DNA of 32,379 bases from a virus: positions 1 to 32,379 of the IMG/VR virus record IMGVR_UViG_3300031720_000013. The stretch is one strand, 5' to 3'. Below are positions 5,601 through 13,302 of this stretch, piece by piece. Every line of letters begins with the position of its first letter. Position 1 is the first letter of the stretch. The position numbers and the translations under genes are program-made. The notes under the pieces are model-generated. The model searched no databases and was not told where the DNA came from. It worked only from the letters and a program-made list of their open reading frames with translations.

Positions 5601-6107
5601 GTGGTGCAGTTGGAGGCCATGACCAAGACCATCGGAGTGCATGAGTTGGCCTATCTGGCGTTCCAGCGGCTGGTGGAAAACCTGCAGGAGCGCGACAAGG
5701 AGTTCGGCAGCTTTCAGTGGAGGATCACTGCAGGCCGCGTGCTCGAGTTCCTGGTGTGGTATTTCGAAGAGTCCTGCAAGCTGCAGTGCGACAAGTGCAG
5801 CGCGTTGGTGTTGAACTTTCAGCCGGAGGTGCCGAACGCTGGCAGGAAGCGCGTGCTGAATGACTACAGGTTGTGGCCCTACAAGTATTCGTTGGCCTGT
5901 AAGCTCATCAAGGCCGAGAAAGGGCACACCTACCTGCCAAGCCACACGGAAGTCGTTGAGTTCCTGAAAAACAACGAGTCGATCGGCTACAGCGGCGAGA
6001 GGGTGAAGCTGGAAAACGAGGCGACCAAGCGAGGGATTCGAGAGCGCGGCGAGATTCCAAATGCCACTTCAAAAGAACAGCCGCCTAGTGTAGAGAAGTC
6101 GCCATGA
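5601..6107 (+). CDS. hypothetical protein, first gene of the plus string
   Basis: GTG at 5601 gives 168 residues and has TTGAGG seven bases upstream; a second GTG at 5604 and ATG at 5619 are alternatives. The protein is rich in helices: MTKTIGVHELAYLAFQRLVE, then QWRITAGRVLEFLVWYFEES, a CKLQCDKCSA cysteine cluster, and a polar tail ending SVEKSP. I do not recognise a family. As the first gene of the rightward set it could be an early gene, possibly regulatory or DNA-binding. Its stop overlaps the next start (ATGA). Confidence 0.65.
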   Translation: MVQLEAMTKTIGVHELAYLAFQRLVENLQERDKEFGSFQWRITAGRVLEFLVWYFEESCKLQCDKCSALVLNFQPEVPNAGRKRVLNDYRLWPYKYSLACKLIKAEKGHTYLPSHTEVVEFLKNNESIGYSGERVKLENEATKRGIRERGEIPNATSKEQPPSVEKSP

Positions 6108-6466
6108 GCGAAACTCTCACCACTCCCACCGACGAGACTCTTGCCACTCCGAAAGCCAAGCGCGCGAAGAAGCAGCGCAGGTTCAAGCTGTTCGGAGGCG
6201 AGAGCGGTGGCGACTTCAGGATCTACATCATCGCCGAGGACGAGCAGCTGCCGAAGGGCACGCTGGTTCCGGCCCCTGGCATCGCCGGATTCGACAGCAC
6301 GCAGGCCGCCCAGAAGTTCATCCGCAGCGAAGGCGCCCAGTTCGTCGGCAAGCAGCTGATGATCGCCAAGGCGATCCACATCGTCAGGATCAACCTCGAG
6401 GAGAAGCCGCAGGTCAAGGTCGAGTTCAAGCCGCGCACGCAGGTCAGCGGACCGCCGAAGGAGTAG
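6104..6466 (+). CDS. hypothetical protein with basic N-terminus
   Basis: The 120-residue product has a Thr/Pro-rich head, a basic patch (KAKRAKKQRRFKLF), and a folded-looking core: FRIYIIAEDEQLPKGTLVP, FDSTQAAQKFIRSEG, and then VGKQLMIAKAIHIVRINLEE. Similar small proteins with a final 'K-Q-x-M-I-x-(R/K)-A-x-x-I-V-R-I' segment occur in other phages with unknown function. The ATGA overlap sets the start. No catalytic motif is visible. Confidence 0.7.
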   Translation: MSETLTTPTDETLATPKAKRAKKQRRFKLFGGESGGDFRIYIIAEDEQLPKGTLVPAPGIAGFDSTQAAQKFIRSEGAQFVGKQLMIAKAIHIVRINLEEKPQVKVEFKPRTQVSGPPKE

Positions 6467-6472
6467 GCGGGC

Positions 6473-6727
6473 ATGGACTCGCCGTTCCCAACTCCTGGCT
6501 TCACCGACCGCGTGAAGCCGCCCCCGATCATGCTGCGCAAGTGGTGGCTGGCCGAGCGCGCGCGTGTGCTCGCTGACGCGATCCAGGTGAAGATCCAGAA
6601 CGAAGGCCCGGACGAGATCGTGGACGGTGAAGTGCTTGCCTGGCTCTCCGAACTGCAAGGCATCCTGACGGACATCAGTTGCGAGGTTGCTGGACCAAGG
6701 CAAGGCATGATGCCAGGACGACGATGA
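6473..6727 (+). CDS. hypothetical protein (84 aa)
   Basis: It begins at ATG 6473, six bases after the previous stop, with a GGCGGG purine-rich stretch upstream. The product has a Pro-rich head (MDSPFPTPGF...VKPPP) and a helical body (WWLAERARVLADAIQVKI, ... EVLAWLSELQGILTDISC). No family is recognised. Its stop overlaps the next start (ATGA), so it is coupled to the Acb2-like gene. Confidence 0.6.
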   Translation: MDSPFPTPGFTDRVKPPPIMLRKWWLAERARVLADAIQVKIQNEGPDEIVDGEVLAWLSELQGILTDISCEVAGPRQGMMPGRR

Positions 6728-6969
6728 CCAAGCCCACCGAAGTCGAACTGCGCAATCGGTTCTACTACCACCCGCCGACCTCGGACACGCTGCCGCGGTT
6801 CCAGATGGTCAACGATGCGTGCTTCCTGTGCGCGAAGATCCTGTGCGAGGTGGTGCCGGAAGGCCGCGGCCTGTCGCTCGCGTTGACCCATCTCGAGGAC
6901 GCGCGCATGCGCGCCAATTTCGGGATCGCCACCGAGACCTCGGAAGCTGTGGTGCCACAGAAGCCATGA
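6724..6969 (+). CDS. acb2: Acb2-like anti-CBASS protein
   Basis: The 81-residue protein contains NRFYYHPPTSDTLPRFQMV, then a second helix with GRGLSLALTHLEDARMRANF and GIA. The NRF-x-YHPP opening and the S-L-A-L-T-x-L-E-(D/E)-A-x-M-x-A-N ending are what I recall of the Acb2 family (T4 Vs.4 and Pseudomonas phage relatives), a helical-hairpin protein that hexamerises and sequesters cyclic dinucleotides and trinucleotides, so blocking CBASS immunity. The usual second-helix start 'CPDSREKS' reads VPEGRGLS here, so the middle is divergent. The start at ATG 6724 follows the ATGA overlap; the in-frame upstream extension is rejected. Identification rests on sequence memory, not a search. Confidence 0.75.
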   Translation: MTKPTEVELRNRFYYHPPTSDTLPRFQMVNDACFLCAKILCEVVPEGRGLSLALTHLEDARMRANFGIATETSEAVVPQKP

Positions 6970-7139
6970 AGACCAAACGCAAAGAACGTTTCGCTGCCAC
7001 GATCACCGTGAAGCGGCCAGACCAACTCACCAAGCAAGGCGCCAAGGACATCGCGGCGTGGATGCGACGCATCGCGAAGGACTTGGTGGAACTCTCGCCG
7101 AAGATGGCCAAGGTCTTCCGGGCCCGATACTGCTACTGA
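6966..7139 (+). CDS. basic hypothetical protein (57 aa)
   Basis: The start at ATG 6966 overlaps the stop of the Acb2-like gene (ATGA). The product is strongly basic: MKTKRKERFAATITVKRPDQ, then an amphipathic helix GAKDIAAWMRRIAKDLVEL and KVFRARYCY. The charge suggests binding to nucleic acid. No family is recognised. Being coupled to the Acb2-like gene, it may belong to the same early or anti-defence set. Confidence 0.6.
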   Translation: MKTKRKERFAATITVKRPDQLTKQGAKDIAAWMRRIAKDLVELSPKMAKVFRARYCY

Positions 7140-7147
7140 GCAGTCCC

Positions 7148-7345
7148 GTGCTGGCGTTCAACGACGAGACGCCGATGCCGTTCGGCAAACACAAAGGCGT
7201 CCCACTCGAGAAGGTTCCAGCCAGCTACCTCATCTGGTGCAGCGAGAACGTTGAGCCGACCGATGATGTGCGTCGCGCGTTGCTGACCTACATCGCGGAG
7301 AACGCCGACGTGATCGAATCGGAGCTTGAGGATGGCGAAAGCTGA
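7148..7345 (+). CDS. DUF3820-like small protein
   Basis: From GTG 7148 the product is 65 residues: MLAFNDETPMPFGKHKGVPL, EKVPASYLIWCSEN, and a helical acidic tail. The core MPFGKHKG-x-P-L-E-x-VP-x-SYL-x-W is the signature of DUF3820/PF12843-type proteins, known from phages and bacteria and linked by name to a quorum-sensing-regulated virulence factor, but without a settled role. ATG 7175 would give just the core. The upstream part of the frame lies in the preceding gene. The last 14 bases overlap the next gene. Confidence 0.7.
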   Translation: MLAFNDETPMPFGKHKGVPLEKVPASYLIWCSENVEPTDDVRRALLTYIAENADVIESELEDGES

Positions 7346-8084
7346 ACGCGCCACGCCGCTGTTCGACCCGGAGGCGAAGGAGAAGCTCCAGCGCGCCGCG
7401 GACTCGATCGGTCTGAGCCTCCAACAGCTCGTCGATCTGGTCGTCGACTCTGGCGCGATGACCGTGCCGCCGTCCAAGGACAAGGACGGCTTCACGTCGG
7501 CGCTCACCATGCGCGACCTTGGCAAGCGCATGTGGACCGAGCTGCAGGTCACGATGCGACCGCAGCGGTCGGCCTGGTTCGCCACCCTCCTCCGTCAGCA
7601 ACAGGTCGCGCTCGTGGTGACGCTGCGCGAGCAAGGCTACCGCGGCGAGGTGATCGCTCAGGAGCTTGGTATCCCTCCGCTCGAGGTGTCGACGATCTAC
7701 AACGAGCACGCCGACAACATCGGCGCGCAGGTCGCCAACATCCGGCTCAACACGCTGGCCGGCCACGTGCAGCTCGCCGCTGAGCGGGCCCAGCAAGGGC
7801 TGATGGAGCAGGGTGAGTGGGCGAGCTACTTCCGAGTGACCAAGGATCTGGTGGCGATCCTGCAGTCGCTCGGCATTGTCGACAGCGCGGTGCGCCGCGT
7901 CGAGGTGACCCACAACGTCAACTTCGGCGAGCAGCAGAAGGCCGAGATCGATGCTATGCTCGATCTCGAGCGCAAGCAGCAGAAGCGAATCGAAGAGCTC
8001 AAGCGAGCTGACTTCACCATGATCGACGAGGTGCCGGCTCTGAAACTCGAAGGCGAAGGCGAGGTGTCCGGTGTCTCTGGCTGA
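7332..8084 (+). CDS. helix-turn-helix protein, candidate small terminase subunit
   Basis: ATG 7332 has GGAG seven bases upstream and gives 250 residues. An early ribbon-helix-like segment (EKLQRAADSIGLSLQQLVDL, residues about 16-35) is followed by a clear helix-turn-helix-like stretch, VTLREQGYRGEVIAQELGIP with VSTIYNEH (about residues 95-125). A long alpha-helical region and a charged tail complete it. Small terminase subunits carry such an N-terminal DNA-binding domain and sit before the large subunit; here the large terminase starts 0.4 kb downstream. Role by position and fold only; a transcription regulator is the alternative. Confidence 0.5.
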   Translation: MAKAERATPLFDPEAKEKLQRAADSIGLSLQQLVDLVVDSGAMTVPPSKDKDGFTSALTMRDLGKRMWTELQVTMRPQRSAWFATLLRQQQVALVVTLREQGYRGEVIAQELGIPPLEVSTIYNEHADNIGAQVANIRLNTLAGHVQLAAERAQQGLMEQGEWASYFRVTKDLVAILQSLGIVDSAVRRVEVTHNVNFGEQQKAEIDAMLDLERKQQKRIEELKRADFTMIDEVPALKLEGEGEVSGVSG

Positions 8085-8292
8085 TCTTGATGACCCAAAG
8101 GGTCCGATCGCGCAGTTCTTGAACATGCGCAAGGAGGCCGATGATCGTCGCGCGGCCAACCCTGGTAGTCAGCACATCACATGCATGTGGGACGGATGCA
8201 AACAGTTGGCGATCGAGGGTCCATACTTCTGTAGTTCAGATTGCTTCTGGAAGTGGATCAGCAAGATGCGGACGCTGAGAGGAAAAGCATGA
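8071..8292 (+). CDS. small zinc-binding protein (73 aa)
   Basis: GTG 8071 starts the gene inside the end of the previous one (14-base overlap). The product has a helical head (MSLADLDDPKGPIAQFLNMR) and a cysteine motif CMWDGCKQLAIEGPYFCSSD followed by CFWKW: Cys-x4-Cys, then Cys-x3-Cys, a treble-clef/TRASH-like zinc site. The next gene has a similar C-terminal cysteine unit (FFCSIEC), so the two may be related copies. It is coupled to that gene by ATGA. Confidence 0.65.
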   Translation: MSLADLDDPKGPIAQFLNMRKEADDRRAANPGSQHITCMWDGCKQLAIEGPYFCSSDCFWKWISKMRTLRGKA

Positions 8293-8534
8293 AAGCCCAG
8301 CTCACCAGGTTCCTTGGCATCGGCGTGCCGCCGCGCGCGACCGCCTGCCCGCAGTGCAAGATCAAGATCGCGCCAGACTCCTTTGTCTACTACGACGGCC
8401 ATCGCTGGCTCGGCTACGCGACGTTCTTCTGCTCGATCGAGTGCCTTCAGCTGTGCGATGGCAAGATCGAGGACGACACGCACTACCGCGGAGCTGGCCA
8501 AGTCCTTGAGTGGGTCGGGAGCGGTGGTAGCTGA
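8289..8534 (+). CDS. small zinc-finger protein (81 aa)
   Basis: ATG 8289 overlaps the previous stop (ATGA). The product starts MKAQLTRFLGIGVPPRATACPQCKI, then YYDGHRWLGYATFFCSIECL. Cys-x2-Cys and Cys-x3-Cys, about 30 residues apart, should bind one zinc. The last 11 bases overlap the terminase start. Such zinc proteins next to terminase genes are often HNH-like or packaging accessories, but no HNH catalytic residues are present here. Confidence 0.65.
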   Translation: MKAQLTRFLGIGVPPRATACPQCKIKIAPDSFVYYDGHRWLGYATFFCSIECLQLCDGKIEDDTHYRGAGQVLEWVGSGGS

Positions 8535-10245
8535 AACGACCACGAAGGTCACGCTCGAGCAGCTGCGGACCGAGCGGCTGGCGCGGGAGCGCGCCTACTA
8601 CACCTCCGAAGAGGGCTTCCTCGACTTCGTGCGTGACAGCGGCGCGGCGCCGGACGCAGAGTGGCAGCCGCACGGTCGCTATTGCCAGGAGCTGATCACC
8701 TGGCGCGGCGCGGTCGACCCGGACAACCCGGAGATCACCAACTTCAAGAGCAAGTTGGTGCTGTGGCCGCGCGGCTCGTTCAAGAGCCAGGTGTTCACGA
8801 TCGGACAGGCCGCGTGGTTGATCGCGCGTGACCCGAACATCCGCGTCCTGATCTGCTCGGAGACCTCGCGTCAGGCGCAGAAGTTCGCCTCCGAGGTGAT
8901 GAAGATCATCGACAGCCAGTGGTTCCGAGATCGGTTCGGAGTCCACCGCGGCGACAAGTGGAAGGATGCGTCCGGCGTGTTCTACAGCGCGCTGCGCACG
9001 CGGCAAGGCATCAAGGATCCGACGCTCGCCGCAGCCGGCGTCGGCGAGGTGCAGACCGGCGCGCACTGGGACGTCGTGCTCATGGACGACGTTTGCTCGC
9101 AGGAGAACACCAAGACGCCGGAGTCGATCGAGTCGCTGTGGACCTGGTTCTCGGAAGTGCAGTCGCAGCTCGATCCCGGCACCAAGCTCTTCGTGATCGG
9201 CACGCTTCACCACTACAACGACATCTACTGCAAGATCATCAAGGACGAGGCGATCGCTGCGACCTTCGAGATCAGCAAGCATGCGTGGTCGGAGCCTGTG
9301 GTGGACCCGCGAGGCAACGAGCCGGCGACGCTGTTCTTCCCGAAGCGGCTGACTCGAGCCTTCATCGCTGACCGCAAGATCAAGCAGGTGCCGCGCCTGT
9401 TCGCCTGCTTCTACGAGAACAGGCCGCAGACCGGCGAGGACCAGATCTTCCACGCCGAATACTTCCACGTGATCAGGGACCAGGACATCCCGAGCGCGGT
9501 GTGGACCTACATCTTCACCGACTTTGCCTTCATCGCGGACGAGAAGAAGAACGCGCGCGCCGACCGCAGCTGCTTCTGGATCGTGAGCATGGACTGCAAC
9601 CGCACGGCCTACGTGCGTGACTTCTACGTCGGCCGCTGGCGGCCGTCGGACTCATGCCGGATCGTGTGCGACCTGTGGAGTCGCTTCCAGGCACTCAACG
9701 TGAAGGGTGTCGGCGTCGAGAAGGTGACGCACAAGGAACTCCTCATGTCGCTGTTCGAGGAGATCCGTCGGCAGACCTTCATCCGGCCGCGGTTCATCGA
9801 GATCGAGGGGCGCAACCAGGAGATCAAGGACATCAGGATCGAGGCGATCGAGCCGCGCTTCCGCGGCGGCAACATCTATTTCGCCGAGTCACTGCGGCAG
9901 CAGTTCCAGACGAAGTGGAAGCCGATGCTCGACGAGATGACCGAGTGGCCGTTCAGCAAGCACGACGACATCCCGGACGCGATCAGCGACCTCGACAAGA
10001 TCGATCCGAGTGGCAAGTTCTACTTCCCGGCGCCGCCACCTGGCTGGACGCCGCTCGAAGTGAAGCGATTCCAGCCGCCGACGGTGGACGGACGCTATAA
10101 CCCTCAACTCAACTATCCAGCGCGCGAGTTCACCAAGAACAAGGAGCACGATCTGTGGGGCGGCAAGCAATCCCAGGGCGAACCGGGGTCCCTCTTTCGA
10201 GGAACACCAAACCAGTCAAACCGCGACATCTTCGGCCCGCAATAG
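8524..10245 (+). CDS. terL: large terminase subunit (TerL)
   Basis: This is the packaging motor, an ATPase and nuclease that drives DNA into the procapsid. I start it at GTG 8524 (573 residues); the frame is open further upstream, where it only mirrors the zinc-finger gene, and TTG 8506 is an alternative. Motifs are a degenerate Walker A (WPRGSFKS, residues 81-88, with Arg and Ser in place of part of the usual GxxGKS), Walker B VVLMDDV (184-190), the coupling-type segment VIGTLHHYND (224-233), and nuclease acids in FTDFAF (D333) and KHDDIPDA (479-486). The C-terminal ~70 residues form a Pro-rich tail. This is a complete protein of normal length. Confidence 0.9.
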   Translation: MVAETTTKVTLEQLRTERLARERAYYTSEEGFLDFVRDSGAAPDAEWQPHGRYCQELITWRGAVDPDNPEITNFKSKLVLWPRGSFKSQVFTIGQAAWLIARDPNIRVLICSETSRQAQKFASEVMKIIDSQWFRDRFGVHRGDKWKDASGVFYSALRTRQGIKDPTLAAAGVGEVQTGAHWDVVLMDDVCSQENTKTPESIESLWTWFSEVQSQLDPGTKLFVIGTLHHYNDIYCKIIKDEAIAATFEISKHAWSEPVVDPRGNEPATLFFPKRLTRAFIADRKIKQVPRLFACFYENRPQTGEDQIFHAEYFHVIRDQDIPSAVWTYIFTDFAFIADEKKNARADRSCFWIVSMDCNRTAYVRDFYVGRWRPSDSCRIVCDLWSRFQALNVKGVGVEKVTHKELLMSLFEEIRRQTFIRPRFIEIEGRNQEIKDIRIEAIEPRFRGGNIYFAESLRQQFQTKWKPMLDEMTEWPFSKHDDIPDAISDLDKIDPSGKFYFPAPPPGWTPLEVKRFQPPTVDGRYNPQLNYPAREFTKNKEHDLWGGKQSQGEPGSLFRGTPNQSNRDIFGPQ

Positions 10246-10259
10246 AAGCTGGCGAGCTG

Positions 10260-10646
10260 GTGCGTGAGCTGCTGACCAACCACTACGGCGCCGATGCTCC
10301 GTTCCTGCAGCAGGTGCAGGATGGCGTCGAGGGCTTCGTGCACCGATGCATCGAGCAGCTCGGCGCTCCTGGTCCGGTTGGCAACGCCTCACCGATCCAG
10401 CACGGCACCGACTACCGCATGCCGGCGCGCACCGCCGAACAGTTCCGTCAGGAAAAGGCCGCCGACGAGCGCGCGGTGCGGAAGGCTCCGAACAAGGGTA
10501 GCGAGCTCGCCGTCAACGAGGACGTCGAAGTCGATGAGATCGAACGGCGTGGCGAGCTCGCCAGCCCACTGACTGAGGTGAAGCCGATGACCCAGGCGGC
10601 TCCACGCAAGATCATCGTTCCCAAGAAGAGCGACTGGGCTCTGTGA
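10260..10646 (+). CDS. hypothetical protein after terminase
   Basis: GTG 10260, 12 bases after the terminase stop, gives 128 residues. The same frame is open back to 10155 within terminase, so the start is uncertain. The product has VRELLTNHYGADAPFLQQVQ, then FVHRCIEQLG, a Gln/Glu/Arg-rich central part (AEQFRQEKAADERAVRK), and a basic tail KIIVPKKSDWAL. I recognise no family. Its stop overlaps the next start (GTGA). Small polar proteins at this place are often packaging or head accessories. Confidence 0.5.
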   Translation: MRELLTNHYGADAPFLQQVQDGVEGFVHRCIEQLGAPGPVGNASPIQHGTDYRMPARTAEQFRQEKAADERAVRKAPNKGSELAVNEDVEVDEIERRGELASPLTEVKPMTQAAPRKIIVPKKSDWAL

Positions 10647-10858
10647 GTCTCTACGAAACCGTCACGGTGGAGTGCGTCGGCTGCAAGAAGCCGGTGACCA
10701 TCCCATCGGGCAAACACAAGATGGCGATCCGAGATGGAAAACAACGACCGATTTTCTGCTCCCAAGAGTGCAATCGAATCTACGTCGCCGATCGCGGGCG
10801 TGAAGCACAGGAGGCCGCTGCGGACCGGCCTCGAGATCATCGTCCCGACGCCGGCTGA
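10643..10858 (+). CDS. small zinc-finger protein (71 aa)
   Basis: GTG 10643 overlaps the previous stop. The product reads MSLYETVTVECVGCKKPVTI, then KHKMAIRDGKQRPIFCSQEC. Cys-x2-Cys and Cys-x3-Cys make a zinc knuckle of the same type as those at 8071 and 8289. The last 20 or so residues (REAQEAAADRPRDHRPDAG) lie in a 125-base overlap with the next open frame and may be true or accidental read-through. The function is unknown. Confidence 0.55.
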   Translation: MSLYETVTVECVGCKKPVTIPSGKHKMAIRDGKQRPIFCSQECNRIYVADRGREAQEAAADRPRDHRPDAG

Positions 10859-11402
10859 TGACATCGGGCTCTTGCCAGAGCGCGTTGGCGTGATCGAAGC
10901 GTTGACCGCGTTCGATCACAAGCTCTGCATCTCGGTCGATGGAGAGGTTCCAGAGGCTCTGATCGGTGACGTGACGTCGATGCTCTCCTCTCTTCGCAGG
11001 GAGGATTGGAGGCTCATGCAGTCGTCGCATGGCCTGAACCAAGCGATCGATCGTGATCTCGGCAACTCCACTGAAGCCTACGTCGCCGTGATCCCGGTGG
11101 ACCGACTCCTCAACGACGTCGAGTGGTTCGGGAAGATGCAGGCGCCGTTTCTTCGCGACTCGACCTGCGGCATGACCTTCGCGTTCGACTCGATGGCTGG
11201 CAACACCAGGCCGCCGCACCGCTGGGACCGGAAGTATGACGTTCCGGGCCATGTCTTCATGGTTCCTCGCTTCGCGATCGAGCCTGCGCGCAGGTCGATC
11301 AAGTTTGCAGTCGCCGACGACGACTACGCGAACCATTTGCAGCACGCTCTCCACGGTCTCGGCCTCTCGACGTGGGCCGTCCCCTCCGTCAGGCTGATGT
11401 GA
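10734..11402 (+). CDS. glycosyltransferase family 2-like protein
   Basis: ATG 10734 gives 222 residues, but GTG 10800 would reduce the overlap with the zinc-finger gene and is the alternative start. After the head, LEIIVPTPADDIGLLPERVG (strand plus helix), FDHKLCISVDGEVP, GLNQAIDRDLG and YVAVIPVDRLLND follow. That order fits a GT-A fold of family 2: nucleotide-binding strand, acidic ISVDG, GLN-x-AI, and a DxD-like VIPVD. It is short and divergent, so confidence is moderate. It ends in a GTGA overlap with the CgeB-like gene. Confidence 0.5.
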   Translation: MENNDRFSAPKSAIESTSPIAGVKHRRPLRTGLEIIVPTPADDIGLLPERVGVIEALTAFDHKLCISVDGEVPEALIGDVTSMLSSLRREDWRLMQSSHGLNQAIDRDLGNSTEAYVAVIPVDRLLNDVEWFGKMQAPFLRDSTCGMTFAFDSMAGNTRPPHRWDRKYDVPGHVFMVPRFAIEPARRSIKFAVADDDYANHLQHALHGLGLSTWAVPSVRLM

Positions 11403-12751
11403 CGATCGTGGTCGGTCGATCTGGACCGCCAAGGATTGCGATCGCTGACGACGCTGGCCTGATCTACAGCGACGACTGGCGGATGGGGTGGCTTGCCGGG
11501 TTCAAGCGACTCGGGTGCGAGGTGATGGTGACTGACGTCTCCTCGCTTCGCCGCGGCGGCTTTGGTCACTACAGCGCGCGCGGCGGGACGATGAGCCGCG
11601 GCCTCGCTGAGAACATCCTCAAGTGGAAGCCCGATCTGGTCTGGTGCCATCACGGCCGCGCGGCCGGCAACGAGTCGTTCTTGTCGCAGTTCAAGCGTCG
11701 CGGCATCCCGACCGCGGTCTACCTCTGCGACGAACCATACGAGGTCGGAGAGACCGCTCGCTACAGTCCGCGTTTCGACTTCGTGTTCACCATGGATCCG
11801 TGCACGGTGAGCGCGCATCTCGAGTCGAGGTCGCAGCCGCAGCGCCGCGGCGTGTTCTACCTCCCGGCGTGTGTTGATGACGACCTGTTCAAGCTAGTCG
11901 GTTACTCGAACAGAACGGTGCCAGCCTTCTTCCTTGGCAACCCGGTCCTCAAGCCGCGTGAGCCATACCTGCGAGCGATCGAGAAGCTGGTGGACGGTGC
12001 CGACATCCGCTACTGGCCACGGCCGAAGGCTGGTCGGCGATCTGTCGTGGCGAAGGGCAATCCGGATTGGATTCCTTGGAACAGGCATCCCGAGTTCTAC
12101 GCGAGCTGCGTGGTTGGCCTGAACATCCACAGGGCTCCAGAGATCACCGCCGAGTGCTTCAAGGCCAGGGTGGAGCGTCGACCGCACTCGATGACCGTTC
12201 CGACAGGCATCTCGCTGTGCGCGTCGATGCCGACCGTCGAAGGAACTGGCTTCTGGAACGATGCCAACCTTCCAGCCGCGCACGTCAACCCGAGGTTCTT
12301 CGAGATGGCTGCCTGCGGAACTCTCGTCGTCAGTGATGACTCTAGGTCGGAGCTTCGGAGGATGTTCCCGATGGCGCCGCGCGCGGCCGACGTCGATCAC
12401 TTTGTGGAACTCGTGCTCTACTACATTGCGCACCAGAACGAAGCAGAGGAGATTGGCAACGCATGCTCACGACAGGTTTCGAGGCGGCACACCTACCGAC
12501 ACCGAGCGGCCGAAGTCCTCATGCGAGTTGGCTTGATGGAGTCGCTGCAGGACGAAAAGCGTTCCTCCTTGGGGGAGCCGGCGGGCTGGTTGAGTCCGCA
12601 GGATTTGCAGCAGCTCGTGGTGAGCTCTCCATTGGCACCAACTGGACCCTCCGAGCGGTGGTCCCCAGCATCTGGCTTGTCGTGGACGCGGGGGTCTGGA
12701 AGTGCGAAGGACCTCAGCTCGCTCGATGCCCCAGTTCCATGGTTGTCGTAG
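11399..12751 (+). CDS. CgeB-like glycosyltransferase
   Basis: GTG 11399 overlaps the previous stop (GTGA), which decides the start. The 450-residue frame has an N-terminal half IAIADDAGLIYSDDWRMGWL ... DLVWCHHGRAAG ... AVYLCDEPYEV, and a C-terminal half with VVGLNIHRAPE and NPRFFEMAACGTLVVSDDSR, the hallmark of the CgeB/DUF3880 type of GT-B glycosyltransferases (EMAACG-x-L-V). CgeB of Bacillus is linked to glycosylation of the spore surface. The family-like part ends near residue 380 (about position 12540), and the last 70 codons look like accidental read-through, overlapping the next gene by 289 bases. Confidence 0.7.
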   Translation: MTIVVGRSGPPRIAIADDAGLIYSDDWRMGWLAGFKRLGCEVMVTDVSSLRRGGFGHYSARGGTMSRGLAENILKWKPDLVWCHHGRAAGNESFLSQFKRRGIPTAVYLCDEPYEVGETARYSPRFDFVFTMDPCTVSAHLESRSQPQRRGVFYLPACVDDDLFKLVGYSNRTVPAFFLGNPVLKPREPYLRAIEKLVDGADIRYWPRPKAGRRSVVAKGNPDWIPWNRHPEFYASCVVGLNIHRAPEITAECFKARVERRPHSMTVPTGISLCASMPTVEGTGFWNDANLPAAHVNPRFFEMAACGTLVVSDDSRSELRRMFPMAPRAADVDHFVELVLYYIAHQNEAEEIGNACSRQVSRRHTYRHRAAEVLMRVGLMESLQDEKRSSLGEPAGWLSPQDLQQLVVSSPLAPTGPSERWSPASGLSWTRGSGSAKDLSSLDAPVPWLS

Positions 12752-13302
12752 CCGGCACGAACATCTTCGGTGGTGGAGTGTTCAGCACGGCGCACGCGAG
12801 ACGAATGAAGATGGTTGGGCAGGGGCAGCGCGCGATCACGGAGATCAAGATCAAGTCGCTCGGCGGAGCGCGGCGCACGAAGAGTGGCTCGATCGAGTTC
12901 CCGGTGGAACCACCCTACATGCCCAAGTCGGTGGCTGATCCTTTCCACCCTGGAGCGAACAGCTTGTGCTTCGCGATCCAGCTGGCGCACTTGATGGGTT
13001 GCGACCCGATTTTTGCGGTTGGCTTCACCCTGCAGAACGGCCTCGGATACCACTACGGGCACACGAATCCAGTCACCAAGCGGTCCACGTTCTACGAGCA
13101 GAAACGCGCCTTGGCATGGTGCGAGTGGCACAGCAAGACCTTCCCTGGTAGGGTTCAGCTCGACCCCGGTTTCAGCGGTCCGATCTACGACATCTTCCCC
13201 AAGGCGAACTTCGATGAAGTCCAAGAACCCGCCGGATCACATGCTGCCGACGATGGCCGACACGAATCAGAGTCGGCTGACGGGCATGCCGCTCAAGTCT
13301 AG
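12463..13302 (+). CDS. DUF115/Maf-like protein (sugar transfer)
   Basis: ATG 12463 has AGAGGAGA about 11 bases upstream and gives 279 residues. The first 22 codons mirror the CgeB gene. The family-like part starts at LDGVAAGRKAFLLGGAGG, followed by IGTNWTLRAVVPSIWLVVDA and, later, HPGANSLCFAIQLAHLMGCD and PIFAVGFTLQ. The IG-x-N ... P-x-x-x-V-V-D and 'GANS-x-x-FAI-LA-LMGC-PI-VG' blocks are those of DUF115/Maf-type proteins, which include enzymes that put sialic-type sugars on flagellin. It overlaps both neighbours. The last 30 codons after position 13214 overlap the next gene and look accidental. Confidence 0.6.
   Translation: MLTTGFEAAHLPTPSGRSPHASWLDGVAAGRKAFLLGGAGGLVESAGFAAARGELSIGTNWTLRAVVPSIWLVVDAGVWKCEGPQLARCPSSMVVVAGTNIFGGGVFSTAHARRMKMVGQGQRAITEIKIKSLGGARRTKSGSIEFPVEPPYMPKSVADPFHPGANSLCFAIQLAHLMGCDPIFAVGFTLQNGLGYHYGHTNPVTKRSTFYEQKRALAWCEWHSKTFPGRVQLDPGFSGPIYDIFPKANFDEVQEPAGSHAADDGRHESESADGHAAQV

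Noticed and set aside
8362-9468. 368-codon open frame antisense to terminase
   Set aside because: The opposite strand has all terminase motifs in order; this frame is an Arg/Leu/Val-rich shadow.
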